A DNA stretch of 5,522 bases from Acidimicrobiia bacterium. GTDB taxonomy: Bacteria > Actinomycetota > Acidimicrobiia > IMCC26256 > JACDBD01. The stretch lies in the NCBI GenBank assembly GCA_031177445.1, contig JAPSGP010000229.1, forward strand, positions 1 to 5,522. The letters are read 5' to 3'. The notes below the pieces were generated by a model. That model saw nothing but the letters and a program-made list of their open reading frames with translations. It was not told the origin of the DNA and did not search any database. Made by a program: the position numbers and the translations under genes. Positions 1-5,130 of the stretch are shown here, one piece after another. Numbering within the stretch: the first letter of the stretch is position 1; each line of letters opens with the position of its first letter.

Positions 1-289
1 AGCGCCGGTAGAAGCGGTTGTCCTCTTGGCCTGCATAGATTCCGATCACGGCCCACATGCGGTGGTCGTGCGGGTAGAGCCGCATCCCCGGCGCCCACAC
101 GACATGGAGGACGGTGAGCTCGGGCGATACGTGCCAGAGCTGCAGGCCTCCCACGGAGGGTCGGAGTGCCCCCGCGACTTCGTCGCCGTTCGCAACGGTT
201 CGCTGGACGATCTCACGAACGGCCCGCCGCGGCTCGTCTCCCGCCACCGCCTCCTGGCACTCGGCAACGAGCTGGTCGACATCGAACAC
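1..289 (-). CDS. Cupin-fold predicted metal-dependent enzyme (COG5553-like, cysteine dioxygenase-like), 5' part, runs off left edge
   Basis: Reading the minus strand from a GTG at 289-287 gives 96 codons with no stop before the window edge. The translation begins VFDVDQLVAECQEAV and reaches LHVVWAPGMRLYPHDHRMWA at residues 61-80, then a GxEDNxFYRR segment at 87-96. I recognise this as the family of predicted metal-dependent enzymes of the double-stranded beta-helix (cupin) superfamily, related in fold to cysteine dioxygenase. His74 and His76 of PHDH are the likely first metal ligands; a third ligand may be Glu89 or lie beyond the window. Family members are usually near 190 residues, so about half is present. 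The substrate is unknown. The start is chosen because FDVDxLVAxC is how I recall family proteins beginning; an upstream in-frame GTG at 322-320 is possible. The ribosome site is weak (GGGG two bases before the GTG). It is divergent from the flavoprotein gene starting at 368. This coding strand also explains why the open frame opposite it is spurious. Confidence 0.8.
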   Translation of the reverse strand, partial: MFDVDQLVAECQEAVAGDEPRRAVREIVQRTVANGDEVAGALRPSVGGLQLWHVSPELTVLHVVWAPGMRLYPHDHRMWAVIGIYAGQEDNRFYRR

Positions 290-367
290 GGCCCCAGTAT
301 CGCGCCTCGCACTTGGCACCTGCCGTCGCGATGCGACAAGGTGGTGCCCCGACCAAAAGGGGCAACC
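290..367. promoter_or_regulatory. Divergent intergenic region with imperfect dyad (candidate shared operator/promoter)
   Basis: This 78-bp gap separates the starts of two divergent genes and must hold at least one promoter. It contains nested inverted repeats sharing nearly one centre: outer arms GGCACC (315-320) and GGTGCC (343-348), inner arms GTCGC (325-329) and GCGAC (333-337) around GAT. Such a dyad is a typical shape for a dimeric regulator site, but it could also be chance in GC-rich DNA. No convincing -35/-10 pair was seen. Confidence 0.4.
355..362 (+). promoter_or_regulatory. Ribosome binding site deciding the flavoprotein start
   Basis: AAAAGGGG lies five bases before the ATG at 368. 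It supports that start over the far-upstream in-frame ATG at 26, which sits inside the opposite-strand cupin gene. Confidence 0.6.
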
Positions 368-1771
368 ATGACCACAATGCTGGACACGAACGCCGTCGAC
401 GCGCTGCGCGCCGGATTCCTGGGCGATCTGATAGGGCCCGGCGACGCCGGCTACGACGAGGTGCGCAAGATCTGGAACGGGCACATCGACCGGCGACCTG
501 CGCTCATCGCCCGCTGTCGCGGCGTCGCCGACGTGATGGCTGCGGTCCGGTTCGCTCGCGAGCACGACGTTGCTGCATCGGTGCGCGGGGGTGGGCACGC
601 GGTCGCCGGCTATTCGTTGTGCGACGACGGGATCCTGATCGACCTCTCACCCATGACGGGCACCCGTGTCGACCCCCTCGCCCGCACGATCCGAGTCGAG
701 GGCGGCTGCCTCAACGAGCATCTCGACCGCGAGGCGCAGGCGTTCGGGCTCGCCACCACCAGCGGGATCGTGAGCCACACCGGTGTGGCCGGACTGACTC
801 TCGGCGGTGGGATCGGTCACCTCATGCGGAAGTACGGCCTGTCGATCGACGACCTGCGCTCGTGCGACGTCGTCACCGCCGACGGCGAGTTCCTCGTCGC
901 CAGCGAGCAGGAGAACCCCGACCTGTTCTGGGGCCTGCGGGGAGGCGGCGGCAACTTCGGCATCGTCACGTCGTTCGAGTTCGACCTCCATCCGCTCGGG
1001 CCGACGGTGCTCGGCGGCCTACTCGCCTGGCCGATGGACGACGCGCACCGCGTGTTGCAGTTCCTGCGCGAGTTCGTCGCCGACGCGCCCGACGAGATCG
1101 GGATCATGGGCAACCTGCGGCTTGCTCCCCCGCTGCCGGTGATCCCCGAGGATCTCCACGGGAAGCCCATCGTTGCACTGGTGCCAACGTACGCCGGATC
1201 GGTTGACGACGGTGAGAGGGCGCTGGCGCCAATCATCGACGAGCTGGGCGCGCCTGCCGCGAACACGCTTGCCCCGAAGCCGTACACCGCGCATCAGAAG
1301 ATGTTCGACCCCGCGGTGCGCCACGGGTGGCACTACTACTGGAAGTCACACAAGCTCGGGCCGCTCGACGACACCGTCATCGAGATCGTCGCCGACTTCG
1401 CCGGTCGGATCACGTCGCCGCTCACGACCGTTCCGATCTTCACGCAGGGCGGAGCGGTCGCGCGGGTGCCCGAGGACGCGACGGCGTTCCCGAACCGCGA
1501 CGCCGCACACGACATCAACATCGTCGGCGCCTGGATGCCGGACGACGCCGAGCCCGCGCGGCACATCGAGTGGGTGCGCGCCTTCTTCGCCGCGCTCGAG
1601 CCGCACAGCCGGGGCGTCTACGTGAACTTCACCAACGAAGACTCCGCCGACCGCGTCCGCACCGGCGCCTACAGCGCCGAGCAGTGGAAGCGGCTCGTGG
1701 CACTCAAGGCCAAGTACGACCCCACCAACTTCTTCCGGTTCAACGCCAACATCCCACCCGACGGCGGTTGA
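368..1771 (+). CDS. FAD-binding oxidoreductase, berberine-bridge/6-hydroxynicotine-oxidase type (PCMH fold)
   Basis: This is a 467-aa flavoprotein. The FAD-binding PCMH domain occupies roughly residues 35-210: RGGGH with His77 (the position carrying the 8-alpha-histidyl FAD bond in this family), the GIVSHTGVAGLTLGGGIG loop at 133-150, and NPDLFWGLRGGGGNFGIVT at 183-201. A substrate-binding middle region follows. The C-terminal BBE domain contains VYVNF (417-421) and the closing signature YDPTNFFRFNANIPP from about 449. Plant-type enzymes carry a second, cysteinyl link in the loop motif; here that place is Val, so a single His link is expected. Members oxidise alcohols, sugars or amines and pass electrons to O2 or another acceptor; the substrate cannot be read here. 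Length is usual for bacterial members. No signal peptide is evident, so it is probably cytoplasmic. The start at 368 follows a good ribosome site, and the open frame back to 26 overlaps the divergent gene and is rejected. Confidence 0.93.
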   Translation: MTTMLDTNAVDALRAGFLGDLIGPGDAGYDEVRKIWNGHIDRRPALIARCRGVADVMAAVRFAREHDVAASVRGGGHAVAGYSLCDDGILIDLSPMTGTRVDPLARTIRVEGGCLNEHLDREAQAFGLATTSGIVSHTGVAGLTLGGGIGHLMRKYGLSIDDLRSCDVVTADGEFLVASEQENPDLFWGLRGGGGNFGIVTSFEFDLHPLGPTVLGGLLAWPMDDAHRVLQFLREFVADAPDEIGIMGNLRLAPPLPVIPEDLHGKPIVALVPTYAGSVDDGERALAPIIDELGAPAANTLAPKPYTAHQKMFDPAVRHGWHYYWKSHKLGPLDDTVIEIVADFAGRITSPLTTVPIFTQGGAVARVPEDATAFPNRDAAHDINIVGAWMPDDAEPARHIEWVRAFFAALEPHSRGVYVNFTNEDSADRVRTGAYSAEQWKRLVALKAKYDPTNFFRFNANIPPDGG

Positions 1772-1822
1772 ACGGAGTCGGTCCGGTAATCCGTCCACGG
1801 GCCGGTCTCCGAATGCTTCACG
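1772..1822. other. Short intergenic gap, no clear terminator
   Basis: These 51 bases between the flavoprotein stop and the DedA-like remnant show no convincing hairpin with a T-run and no clear promoter. No Shine-Dalgarno-like sequence precedes the ATG at 1823. Confidence 0.4.
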
Positions 1823-2066
1823 ATGCGACCGATCGCCGCCGTCTCCACCGGGCTCGGCGTCCCAGCCGCGCTGGCGCTCCTGGTACCGATGGAAGCCGGG
1901 ATCCCGATCCCGATCCCGGCTGACATCCTGATCCTGTTCGTCGGCGAGCGGTCGAGGCCGACGAGGCGGGGAAGCCGCCTGGGCCGAAGCCGCGTGCCCG
2001 GCCTGTCTGGTGCTGGGCACGCTCGGCGAGCAAACGGTCGAGCGAGAGGCCATGCTTAGCGGGTGA
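1823..2066 (+). pseudogene. DedA/SNARE-associated membrane protein remnant (N-terminal fragment, frameshifted)
   Basis: From the ATG at 1823 the frame encodes about 45 residues with a hydrophobic stretch reading GVPAALALLVPMEAGIPIPI and then PADILILFVGERS. This resembles the start of DedA-family inner-membrane proteins, where an E-x-G-x-P-x-P segment follows the first hydrophobic stretch. After about 1955 the same frame becomes Arg-rich and stops at 2057-2059. A second frame (bases 1932-2066) reads GGEAAWAEAACPACLVLGTLG, closer to the expected continuation, then stops at 2064-2066. The simplest reading is a frameshift near 1955 followed by truncation: only about 80 of the usual roughly 200 codons remain and the later membrane helices are absent. 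The hydrophobic IPIPIP stretch is encoded by three GATCCC repeats. A short genuine membrane peptide cannot be excluded. Homology is by recollection of family pattern, so confidence is moderate. Confidence 0.5.
1900..1917 (+). repeat. Three tandem GATCCC hexamers
   Basis: GATCCC occurs three times in a row, coding Ile-Pro repeats in the DedA-like segment. The unit length keeps the reading frame, so the repeat itself is not the cause of the frame change downstream. Confidence 0.7.
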
Positions 2067-2302
2067 AGGGCGACCGGGTCGAGGTCCTGGTCGACGTCGG
2101 GAACGGCGTACGGAGCTTCGACGTCGTCGCGACCCGGGAGGGCCGCCGCCTCGACGTCGTGATCGCACGCGGCACGGTCGAGGTCGCGGAACTGACGCGT
2201 GGTGGCCAGGTGGTGCGGTCGGCCCGGTTCATGGCGAGCCGCGTCGTGGCAGTGGTCGAGTACCCAGCCGCCGAGGTAAGGGGTGCGAGGCCAGCTTCGT
2301 GA
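2063..2302 (+). CDS. Small orphan protein, 79 aa, translationally coupled to the kinase
   Basis: A GTG at 2063 opens a 79-codon frame. I do not recognise a family. The predicted protein has alternating hydrophobic/charged segments typical of beta strands (VEVLVDVG at 6-13, RSFDVVAT at 17-24, RRLDVVIA at 28-35, TVEVAEL at 38-44, RVVAVVEYP at 60-68) and no signal peptide or membrane helix, so a small soluble beta-rich fold is plausible. Both ends show GTGA overlaps: its GTG overlaps the TGA ending the DedA-like remnant frame (2064-2066), and its own TGA (2300-2302) overlaps the GTG of the next gene. That arrangement favours a real gene coupled to the kinase. The ribosome site is weak (GAGAGG about 13 bases upstream). 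The opposite frame is Ser/Thr/Arg-rich and looks like a shadow. Function unknown. Confidence 0.6.
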   Translation: MKGDRVEVLVDVGNGVRSFDVVATREGRRLDVVIARGTVEVAELTRGGQVVRSARFMASRVVAVVEYPAAEVRGARPAS

Positions 2303-2829
2303 CCGTCGCCCGGCACGTCGCCCTGGTCGGCGCGATGGGCTCGGGCAAGACCACGATCGCACGGTTGCTCGCGAGCCGGCTCGGTTGGGCCCTACGGGAC
2401 AACGACGACGAGCTCGCCGCGCGATCCGGTCGGACAACGGCTGAGATCGCCCGCGAACACGGGATCGACCAGCTCCACCGTCAGGAGACGGCGACACTGC
2501 TCGAGCTCCTCGCGGCCGAGCCCGCGGCCGTCGTCACGGCGGCGGCGTCGACCGTCGTCGATCCGGCGGTGCGGGCGGCGCTGCGCGATCGAGGATTCGT
2601 CATTTGGCTACGCGCCGATCCCGACGTGCTCGCGCGGCGGTTGGCCGAGCCCGGCGTGCGGCCTGACTTCGGCGAGCCGCTCGCGCGGACGATCGCCCGC
2701 CTGGACGTCGAACGGTCCGCATACTTCGCCGAAGTCGCCGACGCCGACTTCGACACCTCGCGCGCGTCACCAGAGGAGGTCGTCGACCGGATCTGTGCGG
2801 TGCCCGCTCTCGCTGAGATGCGTACGTGA
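2299..2829 (+). CDS. Shikimate-kinase-like P-loop kinase with altered substrate motif
   Basis: The 176-aa product has the layout and length of the shikimate kinase family. Walker A is GAMGSGKTT at 11-19. The DND at 34-36 matches the family DxD that binds Mg and substrate. Arg61 sits in QLHRQE where shikimate kinases have FRxxE. RPDF at 121-124 matches the family RP lid segment, and the C-terminal RSAYFAEVADADFDT from Arg139 matches R-x-x-Y-x-E-V-A-D. The key difference is TAAAS at 80-84, where true shikimate kinases carry a GGG loop contacting shikimate. It may therefore phosphorylate another small molecule (gluconate-kinase-like or unknown) or have weakened activity; naming it aroK would be unsafe, and no aro gene is nearby. 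The GTG start at 2299 follows GCGAGG with about eight bases spacing and overlaps the previous stop by GTGA. Cytoplasmic. Confidence 0.85.
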   Translation: MTVARHVALVGAMGSGKTTIARLLASRLGWALRDNDDELAARSGRTTAEIAREHGIDQLHRQETATLLELLAAEPAAVVTAAASTVVDPAVRAALRDRGFVIWLRADPDVLARRLAEPGVRPDFGEPLARTIARLDVERSAYFAEVADADFDTSRASPEEVVDRICAVPALAEMRT

Positions 2830-2858
2830 GGGCGAAGCGTCGCACATCAGGTACGCAT
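2818..2858. repeat. Perfect 8-bp inverted repeat with nested hairpin after the kinase
   Basis: ATGCGTAC (2818-2825) is matched by GTACGCAT (2851-2858). The 25-base loop contains a second small stem, GCGA (2832-2835) with TCGC (2840-2843). The left arm lies in the last kinase codons and the stop is inside the loop. There is no T-run, so it is not a textbook intrinsic terminator; it could be an RNA structure at the transcript end or a regulator site for the next gene. Confidence 0.5.
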
Positions 2859-2922
2859 CGATCGGCGTGACACGCGCCGGGATCGGGTACAGATCACAGC
2901 GAACCGGCCGAGGGGGTTCGAC
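2830..2922 (+). promoter_or_regulatory. Leader of the basic protein gene with candidate GGGTAC -10
   Basis: This 93-bp gap is large compared with the tight spacing upstream, suggesting a separate promoter. GGGTAC at 2885-2890 resembles the -10 of actinobacterial stress sigma factors (SigB/SigF type), but no matching GTTT-like -35 was found at the usual distance. A strong ribosome site, GAGGGGG at 2910-2916, ends six bases before the ATG at 2923. Confidence 0.3.
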
Positions 2923-3192
2923 ATGGCATCGGAGCGACAGCGCCGCGCCGCCCAGCGGAACGTGCGGAAGGCGATCCGAGCGGCCCGGAGCAAGAAGACC
3001 ATCGCGCACATGCCCAAGCGCACACGCACCGCGCTCGGCAAGCAGGGCGCAGCGGTGGCTCGCCGCAAGCGCACCGGCGGGACGACGCCGAAGACGCGCC
3101 AGGAGCTCTACGAGGAGGCAAAGCGCCGCAATCTGCCCGGACGCTCGAAGATGGGACGGGACCAGCTCGCGCGAGCGCTCGGCGAGCGCTGA
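2923..3192 (+). CDS. Small basic protein with C-terminal Rho_N/SAP-like motif
   Basis: The 89-aa product is extremely rich in Arg and Lys. Residues 1-28 form a likely basic helix (ERQRRAAQRNVRKAIRAARS), followed by a basic linker to about 57. Residues 58-87 contain RQELYEEAKRRNLPGRSKMG and end in RDQLARALGER. That last part matches the pattern of Rho_N/SAP-like motifs (L-Y-x-x-A-K-x-x-x-I/L-x-G-R-S-x-M-x-K-x-x-L), which bind nucleic acid and occur at the C-terminus of several small actinobacterial proteins. A DNA- or RNA-binding accessory role is inferred. The start has a strong GAGGGGG ribosome site. No membrane segment or signal peptide. It is probably transcribed on its own, since 93 and 158 bases flank it. 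Confidence 0.8.
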   Translation: MASERQRRAAQRNVRKAIRAARSKKTIAHMPKRTRTALGKQGAAVARRKRTGGTTPKTRQELYEEAKRRNLPGRSKMGRDQLARALGER

Positions 3193-3219
3193 CACGCGGC
3201 AGCGATAGCACGCCTTTTT
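3174..3219 (+). terminator. Possible transcription terminator after the basic protein gene
   Basis: AGCGCTC (3174-3180) and GAGCGCT (3184-3190) form a perfect 7-bp GC-rich stem with a GGC loop that reaches into the stop codon at 3190-3192. A run of five T lies at 3215-3219, 24 bases beyond the stem, too far for a classical intrinsic terminator. GC-rich hairpins without an adjacent T-run are often proposed as terminators in actinomycetes; termination here is inferred. Confidence 0.35.
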
Positions 3220-3350
3220 CCTTCACCCCGTTGCACGAGCTCGCCCAGGTCGCCAGCAATCACTGCCCTCAGTACTTGACCTGATCGCACCGCCCACCTG
3301 CGGGCGCGGCCGTATCGTGGTACGGCGCGGCGCTCAGCACAGGGGGTGGA
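3193..3350 (+). promoter_or_regulatory. Leader region of the aldehyde dehydrogenase with two close dyads
   Basis: The 158-bp gap contains two neighbouring inverted repeats: CGCCC/GGGCG (3291-3295 and 3302-3306) and GCCGTA/TACGGC (3309-3314 and 3321-3326, six-base loop). Either could be an operator for the aldehyde dehydrogenase operon. TTGACC at 3276-3281 resembles a -35, but no -10 follows at 16-18 bases. AGGGGG at 3341-3346 is a good ribosome site four bases before the ATG at 3351. Confidence 0.4.
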
Positions 3351-4823
3351 ATGGTGTTCGAGAACACCATCGACGGGCAGCAGCTACCTGCGGCGTCGGG
3401 AGCCGTGCTCGACAGCGTCGATCCGTCGACCGGAAGCGTCTGGGCCCAGCTCCCCCGCAGCGACGCGGTCGACGTCGAGCACGCCGTAGCCGCAGCCCGC
3501 ACCGCCTTCGACGAGCACTGGCGGCCGCTGCCTGCGCTCGCCCGAGCGGCACACCTGCGGGCACTCGCCGACGCGGTAACCAGCGCCGCCGACGAGCTCG
3601 CGACGCTCGAGACCCGCGACAACGGTCGCATCATCGCCGAGACGACGACCTTCGACCTGCCCGCGTGTGCCGAGATGCTCCGGTTCTTCGCCGGCGCTGC
3701 CGACAAGATCGGTGGCGACACCGTGGAGATCGGCCCCACGAGCTTCAACTTCACCCTGCGCGAGCCCATCGGCGTCGTCGGCCTCATCGTGCCGTGGAAC
3801 GCGCCCCTCTCGATCGCGTGCGCCAAGCTCGGCGCTGCTCTCGCCGCCGGGAACACCGTCGTGATCAAGCCGGCGGAGCAGGCGTCGTGCTCGCTGCTCC
3901 GGTTCGGCGCGCTGCTCGGGGAAGCCGGGCTTCCGCCCGGCGTGGTGAACGTGGTCGCGGGTCTCGGCGAAGAAGCCGGTGACGCGCTCGTCGCCCATCC
4001 CGGCGTCGGCCGGATCAGCTTCACCGGCTCCACCGACACCGCTCGCATCATCTCCGAGCGCGCTGCGCCGACGCTCAAACCGCTGCATTTCGAGCTGGGG
4101 GGGAAGTCGCCGAACATCGTGTTCGCCGACGCCGATCTCGACGCGGCCGCGGTCGGGGTCAGCACGATGTCGGTGTTCACGGGGAACGCCGGACAGACGT
4201 GCATCGCCGGTTCGCGCATCCTCATCCAGGAAGCGGTCTTCGACGAGGTCGTCGAACGGATCACGAAGCTCGCCGCCGGGGTGGCGCTGGGCGACCCGCT
4301 GGACTCGGCGACGACAATGGGCCCGATCGTGTCCAGTGAGCAGCTCGATCGAGTGCGCTCCTACCTGGAGCTGGGTCCGACCGAAGGTGCCGAGCTCGTC
4401 TTCGGTGGTCGCAGCGGCCCGGAGCTCTTCGCCCCCAATTCACCCTTGCGCAACGGCTACTACGTCGAGCCGACGCTGTTCCGCGCCGAGCACAGCGACC
4501 TGCGGATCTGCCAAGAGGAGATCTTCGGGCCGGTCGCGGTCGCGATCCCCTTCCGCGACGACGAGGACGCGCTCGCGCTCGCCAACGCGACGCGCTACGG
4601 CCTCGCTGCCGGCGTCTGGACCCGCGACCTCGGGCGGGCACACCGGTTCGTCCGCGAGCTCCGCGCCGGCGCCGTGTGGGTGAACACGTACCGCAAGGTG
4701 CACTGGGCGGTGCCGTTCGGCGGGATGAAGGAGAGTGGCTACGGGCGCGACTCGGGCTGGGAGAGCGTGCTCGAGAACACGCAGCTCAAGACGTCCTGGA
4801 TCGAGCTCGGAGGAACGAGCTGA
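3351..4823 (+). CDS. NAD(P)-dependent aldehyde dehydrogenase
   Basis: The 490-aa product is full length for the aldehyde dehydrogenase superfamily and oxidises an aldehyde to the carboxylic acid with NAD(P)+. Expected residues are present: Asn150 in LIVPWN, Lys173 and Glu176 in VIKPAE (cofactor binding), FTGS at 224-227, general base Glu248 in FELGGKSP, nucleophile Cys284 in GNAGQTC, and Glu390 in QEEIFGPV. The C-terminal PFGGMKESGYGRDSG (455-469) is the usual oligomerisation-end motif. The substrate is not readable; the sequence is of the broad betaine-aldehyde/semialdehyde dehydrogenase-like group. The start at 3351 has an AGGGGG ribosome site. The stop overlaps by one base the ATG of an amidohydrolase-family remnant, and the pairing of such genes in one operon suggests breakdown of an organic compound. 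Cytoplasmic. It appears intact and functional. Confidence 0.96.
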   Translation: MVFENTIDGQQLPAASGAVLDSVDPSTGSVWAQLPRSDAVDVEHAVAAARTAFDEHWRPLPALARAAHLRALADAVTSAADELATLETRDNGRIIAETTTFDLPACAEMLRFFAGAADKIGGDTVEIGPTSFNFTLREPIGVVGLIVPWNAPLSIACAKLGAALAAGNTVVIKPAEQASCSLLRFGALLGEAGLPPGVVNVVAGLGEEAGDALVAHPGVGRISFTGSTDTARIISERAAPTLKPLHFELGGKSPNIVFADADLDAAAVGVSTMSVFTGNAGQTCIAGSRILIQEAVFDEVVERITKLAAGVALGDPLDSATTMGPIVSSEQLDRVRSYLELGPTEGAELVFGGRSGPELFAPNSPLRNGYYVEPTLFRAEHSDLRICQEEIFGPVAVAIPFRDDEDALALANATRYGLAAGVWTRDLGRAHRFVRELRAGAVWVNTYRKVHWAVPFGGMKESGYGRDSGWESVLENTQLKTSWIELGGTS

Positions 4824-5125
4824 TGGCGGGCGACCTCGACGCGAGCGAGATCCCGCGCATCATCTCGGTCGTCGAGCCACCGCACGTGTGGCAGACCTAC
4901 CTCCCGTCGCGCCTCCCGTCGCGCCTCCGCGACCGTGGCCCGCGGGTCGTGCGCGACACGTACGGCATCGAGTGGGTGCATGGGAACCAGGTCTTCACGG
5001 CATGGCCGCACCCCCTGGAGCCGGTGCACGCGTTCGCCGATCGCCTGGAGGGGACCGAACTCCACAAGGTGCTACGGGGCAACGCGGCGGCGCTGCTCGG
5101 CCTTGCGGACTCCGTGCCTGGCTGA
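4823..5125 (+). pseudogene. Amidohydrolase-2 family gene collapsed by internal in-frame deletions
   Basis: An ATG overlapping the aldehyde dehydrogenase stop (TGATG) opens 100 codons, with GGAGG at 4809-4813 as ribosome site. Residues 11-45 (PRIISVVEPPHVWQTYLPSR, then LRDRGPRVVRD) match the N-terminus of amidohydrolase-2 proteins, which usually read ISVDDHVVEPPHVW; the DDHV stretch carrying the metal-binding His is absent. Residues 46-58 (TYGIEWVHGNQVF) still follow the family, then TAWPHPLEPVHAF and HKVLRGNAAALLGL (81-94) match the extreme C-terminus, where intact members read near xTWPH and KxxRGNAxRLLGL. Family members are about 370-400 aa, so some 270 codons of the barrel are missing, yet the frame is open throughout. 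LPSR is duplicated at 27-34. Without the barrel and metal ligands it cannot be a hydrolase; it is most likely a decayed gene, less likely a repurposed small protein. Comparison is from memory of the family pattern. Confidence 0.75.
4901..4924 (+). repeat. 12-bp perfect tandem duplication in the amidohydrolase remnant
   Basis: CTCCCGTCGCGC occurs twice back to back (4901-4912, 4913-4924), coding LPSR-LPSR. Intact relatives, as I recall them, have a single copy before LRDRGPR. It suggests replication slippage in a gene no longer under selection. Confidence 0.8.
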
Positions 5126-5130
5126 CGTCA
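5123..5130. other. Palindrome TGACGTCA holding both convergent stop codons
   Basis: The TGA of the amidohydrolase remnant (5123-5125) and the TGA of the minus-strand gene (5130-5128) are the two ends of one 8-bp palindrome, leaving only two bases between the convergent frames. No separate terminator is present between them. Confidence 0.6.

Noticed and set aside
26..367. N-terminal extension of the flavoprotein frame from the ATG at 26
   Set aside because: It overlaps the opposite-strand cupin coding sequence, has no flavoprotein features, and the ATG at 368 has a good ribosome site.
46..387. 113-aa minus-strand frame
   Set aside because: It is Ser/Arg/Thr-rich shadow composition; the neighbouring minus-strand frame ending at 289 carries the conserved cupin sequence.
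1327..1923. 198-aa plus-strand frame overlapping the flavoprotein end
   Set aside because: It is almost entirely Arg/Ala/His-rich, the usual off-frame product of GC-rich coding DNA.
1346..2497. 383-aa minus-strand frame across the flavoprotein end and the small genes
   Set aside because: It is antisense to several better-supported genes, with Arg/Asp-rich low-complexity composition and no recognisable domain.
3276..3318. TTGACC with TATCGT as a sigma-70-type promoter
   Set aside because: The spacing is about 31 bases, far beyond the usual 16-18.
3269..4264. 331-aa minus-strand frame opposite the aldehyde dehydrogenase
   Set aside because: A long antisense frame is common opposite GC-rich aldehyde dehydrogenase genes; composition is Ser/Ala-rich and no domain is visible.
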